Assembly (NCBI RefSeq): GCF_009857535.1 | Contig: NZ_WWCS01000008.1 | Location: forward strand, 124,001-188,000 | Reading direction: 5' to 3' | DNA: 64,000 nucleotides | From: Duganella margarita | Lineage (GTDB): Bacteria > Pseudomonadota > Gammaproteobacteria > Burkholderiales > Burkholderiaceae_D | Shown here: piece after piece, positions 56,936-64,000 of the stretch | How positions within the stretch are numbered: the stretch's first letter is position 1 | Layout of the letters: each line of letters starts with the position of its first letter | Notes under the pieces: generated by a model | Told to the model about the DNA's origin: nothing | Seen by the model: the letters and a program-made list of their open reading frames with translations, nothing else | Database searches by the model: none | Position numbers and translations under genes: made by a program

Positions 56936-58213
56936 ATGAAACTCTTACCGATCGTTGCACTGCTGGCCGCTGCGGCCGCCCAAGTTCAAGCTCAAACGCA
57001 GGATGCCGGCACCCTGATCAATGGCATGTATCCGCAACTGGATGCGATTTACAAGGACTTGCACGCGCATCCGGAGATCGCCTTCCACGAAGAGCGCACC
57101 GCCGCCAAGCTGGCGGCCGAAATGCGCAAGATCGGTTTTGAGGTCACGGAAAAAGTCGGCAAGACCGGCGTGGTGGCGATCTACAAGAACGGCCCCGGCC
57201 CGATGGTGCTGGTGCGCACCGAGCTGGACGGCTTGCCGATGGATGAGAAATCCGGTCTGCCATACGCCAGCACCAACGGCGCGGCCCACAGCTGCGGCCA
57301 CGATGTCCACATGACGGCCTGGCTGGGCGCCGCGCGCACGCTGGTGGCGCTCAAGTCGCAGTGGAAGGGCACGCTGATGTTCATCGGCCAGCCGGCCGAG
57401 GAAACCGTGGCCGGCGCCAAGGCCATGCTGGACGACGGCCTGTTCAAGCGCTTCGGCAAGCCGGACTATGCGTTCGCGCTGCACAGCTGGCCGCTGGCCT
57501 ACGGCACCATCGGCTACAACAGCGGCGCGGTGTCGTCGAATTCGGATGCGATCGAGATTACCTTCAAGGGTCGCGGCGGCCACGGCTCGGCGCCGGACAA
57601 GGCGCTCGATCCGATCACCATCGCCGCCCGCTTCGTGGTGGACGTGCAGACCGTCATCAGCCGCGAAAAAGATCCGAAGGAATTCGGTGTGGTCACCATC
57701 GGCGCCATCAACGGCGGCACGGTCGGCAACATCATTCCGGATACGGTGAAAGTGCGCGGCACCATTCGCAGCTACAGCCCGGCGGTGCGCGAGAAAATCC
57801 TGGCCGGCGTGCGGCGCGTCGCCAACGCCTCGTCCGCCATGGCCGACGCGCCGGCGCCGGATGTGCAACTGATCCCCGGCGGCATTGCCATCGACAACAA
57901 CGACGCGCTGGTAACGCGCACCGAAGGCGTGCTGAAGAAAGCCTTCGGCGACGCCAATGTCTCGCGCATGCCGGCCATGACGGCCAGCGAGGACTTCTCG
58001 CAATACGTCAACCAGGGCGTGCCGAGCATGTTCTTCTTCACCGGCGTGTATGACCCGAAAGTCGTAGCTGAAGCCGAGCACGGCGGCAAGCCGGTCGCCT
58101 TCAACCATTCGCCGTACTACGCGCCGGTGCCGGAGCCGTCGATCAAGACGGCCGCCCAGGCTATGACGCTGGCGGTGTTGAACGTGATGAGCGCACCAGC
58201 CGCCAAACCATAA
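56936..58213 (+). CDS. Exported M20 family amidohydrolase
   Basis: A 425-residue metal-dependent amidohydrolase of the M20D group (aminoacylase/hippuricase-like). A signal peptide (MKLLPIVALLAAAAAQVQAQ) shows export. Metal ligands lie in AHSCGHDVHMTAWLGAARTL (Cys/His), QPAEETVAGAKAMLDDGLF (Glu-Glu) and a later His in FALHSWPLAYG; the dimerisation domain begins FKGRGGHGSAPDKALDPI. The substrate is unknown, probably N-acyl amino acids or peptides. AAAGGAA precedes ATG 56936. Its last 53 bases overlap the convergent DUF3999 gene. Confidence 0.93.
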   Translation: MKLLPIVALLAAAAAQVQAQTQDAGTLINGMYPQLDAIYKDLHAHPEIAFHEERTAAKLAAEMRKIGFEVTEKVGKTGVVAIYKNGPGPMVLVRTELDGLPMDEKSGLPYASTNGAAHSCGHDVHMTAWLGAARTLVALKSQWKGTLMFIGQPAEETVAGAKAMLDDGLFKRFGKPDYAFALHSWPLAYGTIGYNSGAVSSNSDAIEITFKGRGGHGSAPDKALDPITIAARFVVDVQTVISREKDPKEFGVVTIGAINGGTVGNIIPDTVKVRGTIRSYSPAVREKILAGVRRVANASSAMADAPAPDVQLIPGGIAIDNNDALVTRTEGVLKKAFGDANVSRMPAMTASEDFSQYVNQGVPSMFFFTGVYDPKVVAEAEHGGKPVAFNHSPYYAPVPEPSIKTAAQAMTLAVLNVMSAPAAKP

Positions 58214-59573
58214 AGCCCAGCACGCCAACGCCCAGCAGCAGCACGCCCCACAGCACGATCAGGCGGCGCTGGGCGGCGGTGGCCGCTTCCAATGCGCTGC
58301 TGGCGTCCTGCACGCCGCTGCCTTGCTGCTGCACGGCCGGGCCGGCGCTGACTTGTTCCAGTTTCTGAACTTCCGCATCCGAGAAACCGGGCGCGACTTG
58401 TGACAGGTCGCGCGCCACCGGCGTGGCGCTCGCTCGTCCGACCGCCAGCGTGTACGGTCCGTTGCCGCTGGCGAGGAACACCAGCGTGGCCGGCTGCCAG
58501 TTCAGGCGCAGCGCCGGCTTGAGCGGCGACGGTACGCTGGTGCGCAGCACCCATTGCGTGGCATGCACCGGCGGCACGTCGACGTCGCCCGAGCTGCGCA
58601 CCTGGTCGCCTTGCAGGATGCGATAGAAGGTGGCGCTGACCAGCGGATCGAAACGCCAGGTGGCGCCTTGTCCGGCCTGGCGCGCCGGCAATTCGCGATA
58701 GACGCCCAGCGTGCCGGCCAGCACCGCGTTGTTGTCGCTGAACTGCAAGCCGGCCTTGAGCGGGGCGATGGCCGGCGGCGTGGCATACAGCAGGTCCTGC
58801 GGCTGCCTGCCGGCGGTCGGCTGGATCAGCAATTGCTCGGCCGGCAGCGTGGTGATGGTCTGCGTCGGCTGCTCGGCGGTGATGCTGGCGAACTGCACCG
58901 GCGTGCCGCTGCGCCAGCTCAGGCGCGCGTAGCGGAAGTTGCGGGCGTCGAAGGCCAGGCGGTCGTTGGACAGCGTTTGCGCATCCTTGTTCACCAGCCA
59001 GTTCAGTTCGGCCGCGCCGACGGTGTCCCATTGCTTCATGTCGTTGCTGGTTTCCAGCCAGACCTGGGCGCTGTATTCCTGCGTGCCGGCGGGCAGCGTG
59101 AAGCGCAGCGCGTCGACTGGCAGGTTGGCGGCATCCTTGCCCAGGTCCAGCACCAGCGCGGCCAATTGCGGCGCGTTCGTCGTGGCGGCGCCAGCTTCGG
59201 GCTTCAGCTTGACCGAGACCAGCCGGCCATCGGTGGTGGTGCTGACGTCCAGGTCCAGCCGCGAGGCCGGGCCGGCCGCACTGGTCAGCGGGAAGATCGT
59301 CAGCGGCCGGTCGCGGTGGCTGATGCGCGCTTCGGCGCCGGGCGTGCGCAGCGCGAACGGTTGCAGCGCGCCGCTGGCGTCAAACACGCGCAGGTCGTCC
59401 AGCATCGGCGAACGCGCGTGCAGGTAGACGTCCTTGGGCAGGCGCAGTTGCAGCACGCCTTGCCTGGCGCTGGTGGTCAGTGGCAGGACGTGGGTGTAGT
59501 CCTGCGGCGTGTCGCTGGCGTATGCGGCGGTCATTAGCGTGCCGGCACAGGCGGCGATCAGGATTTTCTTCAT
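58161..59573 (-). CDS. DUF3999 family protein
   Basis: A 470-residue exported protein of unknown function. It has a signal peptide (ending TLMTAAYASD), a beta-rich periplasmic region starting YTHVLPLTTSARQGVLQLRL, as in the DUF3999 family, and a single C-terminal membrane helix (LIVLWGVLLLGVGVLGFMVW) with a short cytoplasmic tail. The start ATG 59573 overlaps the stop of the DUF2339 gene by four bases; the pair is a recurring two-gene unit in proteobacteria. The gene's 3' end overlaps the M20 amidohydrolase gene. Confidence 0.85.
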   Translation of the reverse strand: MKKILIAACAGTLMTAAYASDTPQDYTHVLPLTTSARQGVLQLRLPKDVYLHARSPMLDDLRVFDASGALQPFALRTPGAEARISHRDRPLTIFPLTSAAGPASRLDLDVSTTTDGRLVSVKLKPEAGAATTNAPQLAALVLDLGKDAANLPVDALRFTLPAGTQEYSAQVWLETSNDMKQWDTVGAAELNWLVNKDAQTLSNDRLAFDARNFRYARLSWRSGTPVQFASITAEQPTQTITTLPAEQLLIQPTAGRQPQDLLYATPPAIAPLKAGLQFSDNNAVLAGTLGVYRELPARQAGQGATWRFDPLVSATFYRILQGDQVRSSGDVDVPPVHATQWVLRTSVPSPLKPALRLNWQPATLVFLASGNGPYTLAVGRASATPVARDLSQVAPGFSDAEVQKLEQVSAGPAVQQQGSGVQDASSALEAATAAQRRLIVLWGVLLLGVGVLGFMVWRLVRSSRSTPPAS

Positions 59574-62500
59574 GCGGTCTCCGCTTTGGTTTCGGTTTGC
59601 GTGGGGTAGGGCGCCAGATAGCCGATGCCGACCATCAGTGCGCCGACGCCGAGGAAAGAGACGATGCGCTCGACACCGCCGACATTCGACAAGTCCACCA
59701 GGAACAGCTTGGCCACCACGAATGCCAGCAGCACCGCGCCGACGATCCAGACGCCGCGCAGGCTGCGGCGTGCCGCAAAGCGCATCAGCAGCAGCGCGGT
59801 GATGCTCCACACCAGCGACAGCATGGCCTGCACAAATTGCGACGCGAACATGGCGTTGAAATCATACGGGATGTCCATGTAGTTCGATACCGTGCGCAGC
59901 AGCGCCAGGTTGAACCAGCCGTAGGCGACCAAGGCGCCGGCCAGCGCCAGTTGCCATTTTTCCAGCAGCGGCTTGCGTTGTGCGTCGGCCGCCGGCCCTT
60001 GTTTTAGCAGGCGGTAGCAGCTCCAGGCCAGCAGCAGCGCAAAGCAGGTGGTCAGGTCCAACGGGTTGATCAGCGGGATGTAGGGCAGTGGCGCCATGGC
60101 GCCGTTCTGCGACAGATTCCATACCGCCACCAGCAATAGGGCCCACCCGCACGCCAGCGGTATCAGCCAGCGTTGATACCACGCGCTGACCGGCGCGGTG
60201 GGCCAGGCGTCGCGGCGGCTGCGCTGCATCAGCCAGCCGATCGCGGCCATCATCAGCCAGGCTGGAATGAAGCGGGCCCAGCTGGCGCTGGTTTCCCATC
60301 CGGCTTCGGCTAGCAATTGTGCTTCGGCGCTGTCGGCGCCGTGCAGCCAACGCGTGATCCAGATCGCGGCGACTGGCCAGATCATCAGCCACAGGCCGCC
60401 GGTGCGCAAGACGTGCAGCAGGCGCAGCGGCACCGCGCCGAGCGGCCAGCCGTTGGTCGGCCAGGTGCGCAGCATCCATTCGCCGGCCAGCCACAGTGCG
60501 GCGTAGGCTAGCCACAGGGAGGCGCGCGGCAGGCGCGTGTCGAGATACAACTTCACCAGCATGCCGGCCGTGATGATGGCCAGGCCGATCCAGGCCGGCG
60601 TCGCCAGCACGCGCAGCGATGGCCATTGCAGCCGCTTGGCCAGCAACGTCGGCGGGATGGCGCTGACGGCCACCAGCATGCCGTAGATGGCCATGACCAG
60701 TGCATCGGGGCGATACCAGCCAGTATTTTCGGACAGCGAGTAGTTCGCTGCCAGCCAGCCGGCCAGATAGGGCGCGGTCATGATGTACCACCACAGGCCG
60801 CCCCATAGCATGGTGATGCGCGACAACGTATGATTGACCGTGCCCGGCGTAGCGCCATCATTGCGCATCAATGCCCAACTGCTGAACAGCGCGCCGGCGC
60901 AGATCAGCAGCGCGCCAAGTACCGGCTTGTCGAACAGGTTGGGCGAGGGGTTGCCCCAGTCCCATTGCAGCACTGTCAGCGCGGCCAGCATGACGCCGGC
61001 CACGCCTTGCGCCGCCAGTGCCAGCGCGCTGGCCAGCCGCCATTGCATCTTGCGGGCGATGAAGTACAGCACCATGGCTGCCAGCAACGCACTAATCACC
61101 AGCAGGTTGGCCTGCGCCACGCCGTCTGTGCGCAGGAAGATTTCCGCCCACGCGCCGGCGATCAGCCACACCGAGGCGAAGGCCAGGAATGCGGACGCCA
61201 GAAGAGTGAACAGCTTATTGCTGCGCTCGTCCTGTGCGCGGAAGCGGGTCGCCATCAGGAAGGCAGTGATGGCGAGCAGCAGGAACCCGAGCCACACGTT
61301 GGATTCCATCGCCTTTTCCGGCGACAGGCCAGTGACGGTGCCGAAGAACGAAATCCATGCGCCGGCCTGCACCAGCAGGCCGAACATCCACGCCAGTTTC
61401 TGTTTCTGGCGCAGGCCGATCCAGACAATGCCAGCGCCTTCCAGTGCCCACGCGGCGGATGTCCAGCGGCCGTCGAGCGCGAACGGAATCGCCAGCGTGC
61501 CGAACACCACGCCCAGCGCCAGGAAGGCGTCCGACAGCAGCGCCAGCGTTGGACGGCGGCGCAGCACGGTGGTCAGGCCGATGTAGAACAGGCCGAGCGC
61601 CAGCGCCGAGAAGGCGACGCCGAATGGCATGTCCTTCACCAGGCTAAACTGCAAACCGAAGCCCAGCATCGGCGTGCCGAACACCAGTGTGCCGTCAACG
61701 TAGCTCTTCAGCTTGACCGCCTGCTGGCGCGCATATGCCTGCGGGATCGAGACGTAGAAGGCAAAGAACAGCAGCAGGAACAACTGCACCGAGAGGTAAT
61801 TCTCCGGGGTGTAGCGCAGCACGCCCCACGCGGTGGCGATGGCAAAGGTAAAGAAGAAGCCCAGCAGATTGAGCGGTCGCCAAGAGCGGTACAGCGCGAG
61901 GTACAGCACGCCGGCATTCAGCAGTGCGTAGTAGCTGAACAGGCCGATGTGGCTGCCGCCGCCACTGGAGGCCATGATCGGCGCTGCAAAACCGCCGACG
62001 ATGCCGAAGATGGCCAGCCACATGGCGTCTTGCAGCACGGCCAGCAGGCAGGTGAAGACGGTCAGTACCAGCAGCAGCGCGAAGGCCATGCCGCCGGGAA
62101 TCAGGTGATACAGGCGGAAGGCGCCGAACGTCACCAGCATCAGCACGCCGAGCGCGGCGCCTTGGACCGGCAGGCTGATGGCGGGACGACTCAGGCGAAT
62201 GCGCCAGCCCCAGGCCAGCAGCGCGATGTCGGCCAGCACGATCCCGGCCAGCCGCAATTCAATCGGCACGCTGACGCGGGCGGCGGTGTACTTGAGCAGG
62301 AAGCTGACGCCGATGAACAGGATCAGCAAGCCCAGCTTGGCAACCAGGTTGCCGCCGAATAGCCAGGCCTTGGCGGCCAGCAGCCATTTGGGCGGCTGGC
62401 TTGGTGGCGGGGGAGGGCGCGATGGTGAGGTCGAGGATGCGGATGCGTCGGCACCGACGCCGACGCTGGAGCTGGCAGCGCGCGCGGTCGTGCCAGTGTC

Positions 62501-62944
62501 AGCTTGCGAGTCAGGCAGCGTGGAGCGCAACACTGCCGCCGATTCGACAGTGGCAGTGTCTGTCACGTCGGCAGGTACGGCAGCCACGGCCGGTCGCGTG
62601 GCACGCAATGGCGCTGTCGGATCAAAAGCGGCGATATCGGTGGCTGTGGCAGGTGGCGCGGCACGTGGCGGCGCAACTGGCTCGGTCGCTGGCGGCGGTG
62701 TCGGCGACTTGGCAGCCCAACTCTGCGCGTAGGACGCGGCAGGCGCCGCGGCGGGCGCAACCGGCGCGCTGGTGTCCGCTCTCGTGGTCTGCGGCCGCAG
62801 CACGGACGCCACCACCGTCTCCCGCAACTCGGCCAACTGGCGCTGAAGATCGGCCGCCAGCTTTTTCGCCTGACGCGCCTCGCTGCGCGCCCGCCAGGCC
62901 ACACTCAGCGTAAAGACGCCAAATACAAACAAAAGGAATTCCAT
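59570..62944 (-). CDS. DUF2339 family multi-spanning membrane protein
   Basis: A 1124-residue inner membrane protein. A short N-terminal anchor (MEFLLFVFGVFTLSVAWRAR) and a coiled-coil segment (ARQAKKLAADLQRQLAELRE) precede an Ala/Pro/Thr-rich linker of about 130 residues. The rest, from about residue 185, is a run of some 25 or more hydrophobic helices, as in the DUF2339 family. No catalytic motif is evident. Start ATG 62944 is preceded by GGGAG with a CCTGTCG spacer. It is translationally coupled to the DUF3999 gene, so the two products probably act together in the envelope. Confidence 0.85.
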   Translation of the reverse strand: MEFLLFVFGVFTLSVAWRARSEARQAKKLAADLQRQLAELRETVVASVLRPQTTRADTSAPVAPAAAPAASYAQSWAAKSPTPPPATEPVAPPRAAPPATATDIAAFDPTAPLRATRPAVAAVPADVTDTATVESAAVLRSTLPDSQADTGTTARAASSSVGVGADASASSTSPSRPPPPPSQPPKWLLAAKAWLFGGNLVAKLGLLILFIGVSFLLKYTAARVSVPIELRLAGIVLADIALLAWGWRIRLSRPAISLPVQGAALGVLMLVTFGAFRLYHLIPGGMAFALLLVLTVFTCLLAVLQDAMWLAIFGIVGGFAAPIMASSGGGSHIGLFSYYALLNAGVLYLALYRSWRPLNLLGFFFTFAIATAWGVLRYTPENYLSVQLFLLLFFAFYVSIPQAYARQQAVKLKSYVDGTLVFGTPMLGFGLQFSLVKDMPFGVAFSALALGLFYIGLTTVLRRRPTLALLSDAFLALGVVFGTLAIPFALDGRWTSAAWALEGAGIVWIGLRQKQKLAWMFGLLVQAGAWISFFGTVTGLSPEKAMESNVWLGFLLLAITAFLMATRFRAQDERSNKLFTLLASAFLAFASVWLIAGAWAEIFLRTDGVAQANLLVISALLAAMVLYFIARKMQWRLASALALAAQGVAGVMLAALTVLQWDWGNPSPNLFDKPVLGALLICAGALFSSWALMRNDGATPGTVNHTLSRITMLWGGLWWYIMTAPYLAGWLAANYSLSENTGWYRPDALVMAIYGMLVAVSAIPPTLLAKRLQWPSLRVLATPAWIGLAIITAGMLVKLYLDTRLPRASLWLAYAALWLAGEWMLRTWPTNGWPLGAVPLRLLHVLRTGGLWLMIWPVAAIWITRWLHGADSAEAQLLAEAGWETSASWARFIPAWLMMAAIGWLMQRSRRDAWPTAPVSAWYQRWLIPLACGWALLLVAVWNLSQNGAMAPLPYIPLINPLDLTTCFALLLAWSCYRLLKQGPAADAQRKPLLEKWQLALAGALVAYGWFNLALLRTVSNYMDIPYDFNAMFASQFVQAMLSLVWSITALLLMRFAARRSLRGVWIVGAVLLAFVVAKLFLVDLSNVGGVERIVSFLGVGALMVGIGYLAPYPTQTETKAETA

Positions 62945-63024
62945 CGACAGGCTCCCTCGTGACAATATTGCAATGTATCATATTGGCAATATTGTCTCAA
63001 TCGAACCCGTCAATACGCGTGCGC

Positions 63025-64000
63025 CTATTTTGTGGTGGAAATCCAGCGGTCGACCCGCTGTTCCAGGATCGGCAGCGGCAGCGTGCCATCGCCGATCACC
63101 ACCTCGTGGAATTTCTGATAGCTGAACTTGTCGCCCAGCGCCTGCTGCGCCCGCGCCCGCAGTTCCAGAATTTTCAGCGAACCGATCTTGTAGCTCAGTG
63201 CCTGGCCCGGCCACACCATGTAGCGCTCGATCTGGTTGCGCGCACGCGCCTCGGGCCAGCCCAGCGTCTCGGCCAGGTAGCTGATCGCCTGCTCGCGCGA
63301 CCAGCCCTTGGCGTGCATGCCGGTATCCACCACCAGCCGCGCGGCGCGCAGCATCTCCGCATTCAGATGGCCGTAGTAGGCCACCGGATCGTCGTACAGG
63401 CCCAGCTCCTTGCCCAGCGTTTCCGAGTACAAGGCCCAGCCTTCGGTGTAAGCCGCGCTGTTCTGGTTCTCGGTGCTGAACTTGCGGAAGTCCGGCAGGT
63501 CCAACTCCTTCAGCAGCGCGGCGTGCAGATGGTGGCCAGGTATGCCTTCGTGCAGGAACAAGCTGACCATGTCGACGCGGCTGTATTTCTTCGGATCGTT
63601 GACCACCGGCCAGAACACGCCGGGATGCGAACCGTCGGCCGCCGGCGGCGTGTAGTGATCGGAGGCGGTGGCGCGCGTCAGCTCGGGCTCCAGATGCAGC
63701 TCCAGCTTCGCTTTCGGAATCAGGCTGAAGTAGTTTGGCAGCTTGGCCTGCACCTGCGCGTAGATGGCGCGGTAGGCGTCCAGCACCTGCTCGTCGGTGG
63801 TGAAGATATTGAATTTGGTCTGCGCGCCGACCCATTGCGGCAACTGCTTTTCCGGACCCTCATAGCCCAGCTTGGGGCCGAGCAAAGTGAGCTGTTGCTG
63901 GATGCGCGCCACTTCCTTCAGGCCCAGCGCGTGCACCTCGTCCGGCGTCAGCGGCAGGTTGGTGCTGTCCTTGATGTGGGCCGCGTACCAGGCTGCGCCG
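63025..64000 (-). CDS. DUF885 family metallopeptidase-like protein, N-terminal part outside the window
   Basis: The frame is open to the window edge, so only the C-terminal 325 or so residues are seen. DUF885 proteins carry an HExxxGH-type zinc motif, here LFLHEGIPGHHLHAALLKEL, with a downstream Glu in AYTEGWALYSETLGKELGLY. The GTG at 63936 is internal. The region ADGSHPGVFWPVVNDPKKYS matches family members. Such proteins are often exported; the signal peptide would lie outside the window. About 80 bases separate it from DUF2339. Confidence 0.9.
   Translation of the reverse strand, partial: GAAWYAAHIKDSTNLPLTPDEVHALGLKEVARIQQQLTLLGPKLGYEGPEKQLPQWVGAQTKFNIFTTDEQVLDAYRAIYAQVQAKLPNYFSLIPKAKLELHLEPELTRATASDHYTPPAADGSHPGVFWPVVNDPKKYSRVDMVSLFLHEGIPGHHLHAALLKELDLPDFRKFSTENQNSAAYTEGWALYSETLGKELGLYDDPVAYYGHLNAEMLRAARLVVDTGMHAKGWSREQAISYLAETLGWPEARARNQIERYMVWPGQALSYKIGSLKILELRARAQQALGDKFSYQKFHEVVIGDGTLPLPILEQRVDRWISTTK

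Overview
The window is a GC-rich stretch of a betaproteobacterial chromosome. The gene order secY-infA-rpmJ-rpsM-rpsK-rpsD-rpoA-rplQ, a cytochrome c maturation pair of the ResB/CcsA type beside cytochrome c4, pilMNOPQ followed by shikimate pathway genes, and the protein sequences themselves point to Burkholderiales, most likely family Oxalobacteraceae (Massilia, Duganella or Janthinobacterium relatives). That placement is inferred from recognition, not from a search. I see no prophage, insertion sequence, CRISPR array or rRNA. It is mostly conserved core genome with a few accessory genes between blocks.

Layout. Positions 1-5020 hold the end of the spc operon and the alpha ribosomal protein operon, with dispersed palindromic repeats in two of its spacers. 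Positions 5040-8595 are an iron module: a Fur-box promoter, a TonB-dependent siderophore receptor and a PepSY membrane protein. A secreted M28 peptidase (minus strand) and dsbD follow. Positions 12394-19665 form an envelope-stress and efflux block: an LTXXQ (Spy/CpxP-like) periplasmic protein divergent from an OmpR/EnvZ-type two-component pair, then an RND adaptor and pump. Two poorly characterised genes follow, a large FAD/NAD(P)-binding protein with a hairpin over its ribosome binding site and a TonB-like proline-rich protein.

Positions 22844-30415 are a haem and cytochrome block: hemB, engB, cytochrome c4, resB, ccsA, msrP and msrQ. Then come lptM-lysA, divergent cyaY, an acyltransferase and mrcA (PBP1a). 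From 36288 runs the type IV pilus operon pilMNOPQ, continuing into an Ig-like lipoprotein, a fused aroK-aroB gene and dgt. Two tiny coiled-coil membrane proteins separate dgt from the minus-strand cluster mutM / dynamin-like GTPase / mutY. Positions 50958-56926 hold a TPR lipoprotein, lolB, ispE, tRNA-Gln, prs, rplY and pth, a common betaproteobacterial arrangement. The window ends with an M20 amidohydrolase, a DUF3999/DUF2339 membrane pair and a truncated DUF885 metallopeptidase-like gene.

The points most worth a second look are the dynamin-like GTPase lodged between the two 8-oxoguanine repair glycosylases, the single-chain AroK-AroB enzyme, the tandem mini membrane proteins at 46463-46900, the Ig/EF-hand lipoprotein behind pilQ, and the ribosome-binding-site hairpin at 19687-19732. 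I found no system I could call clearly unprecedented.
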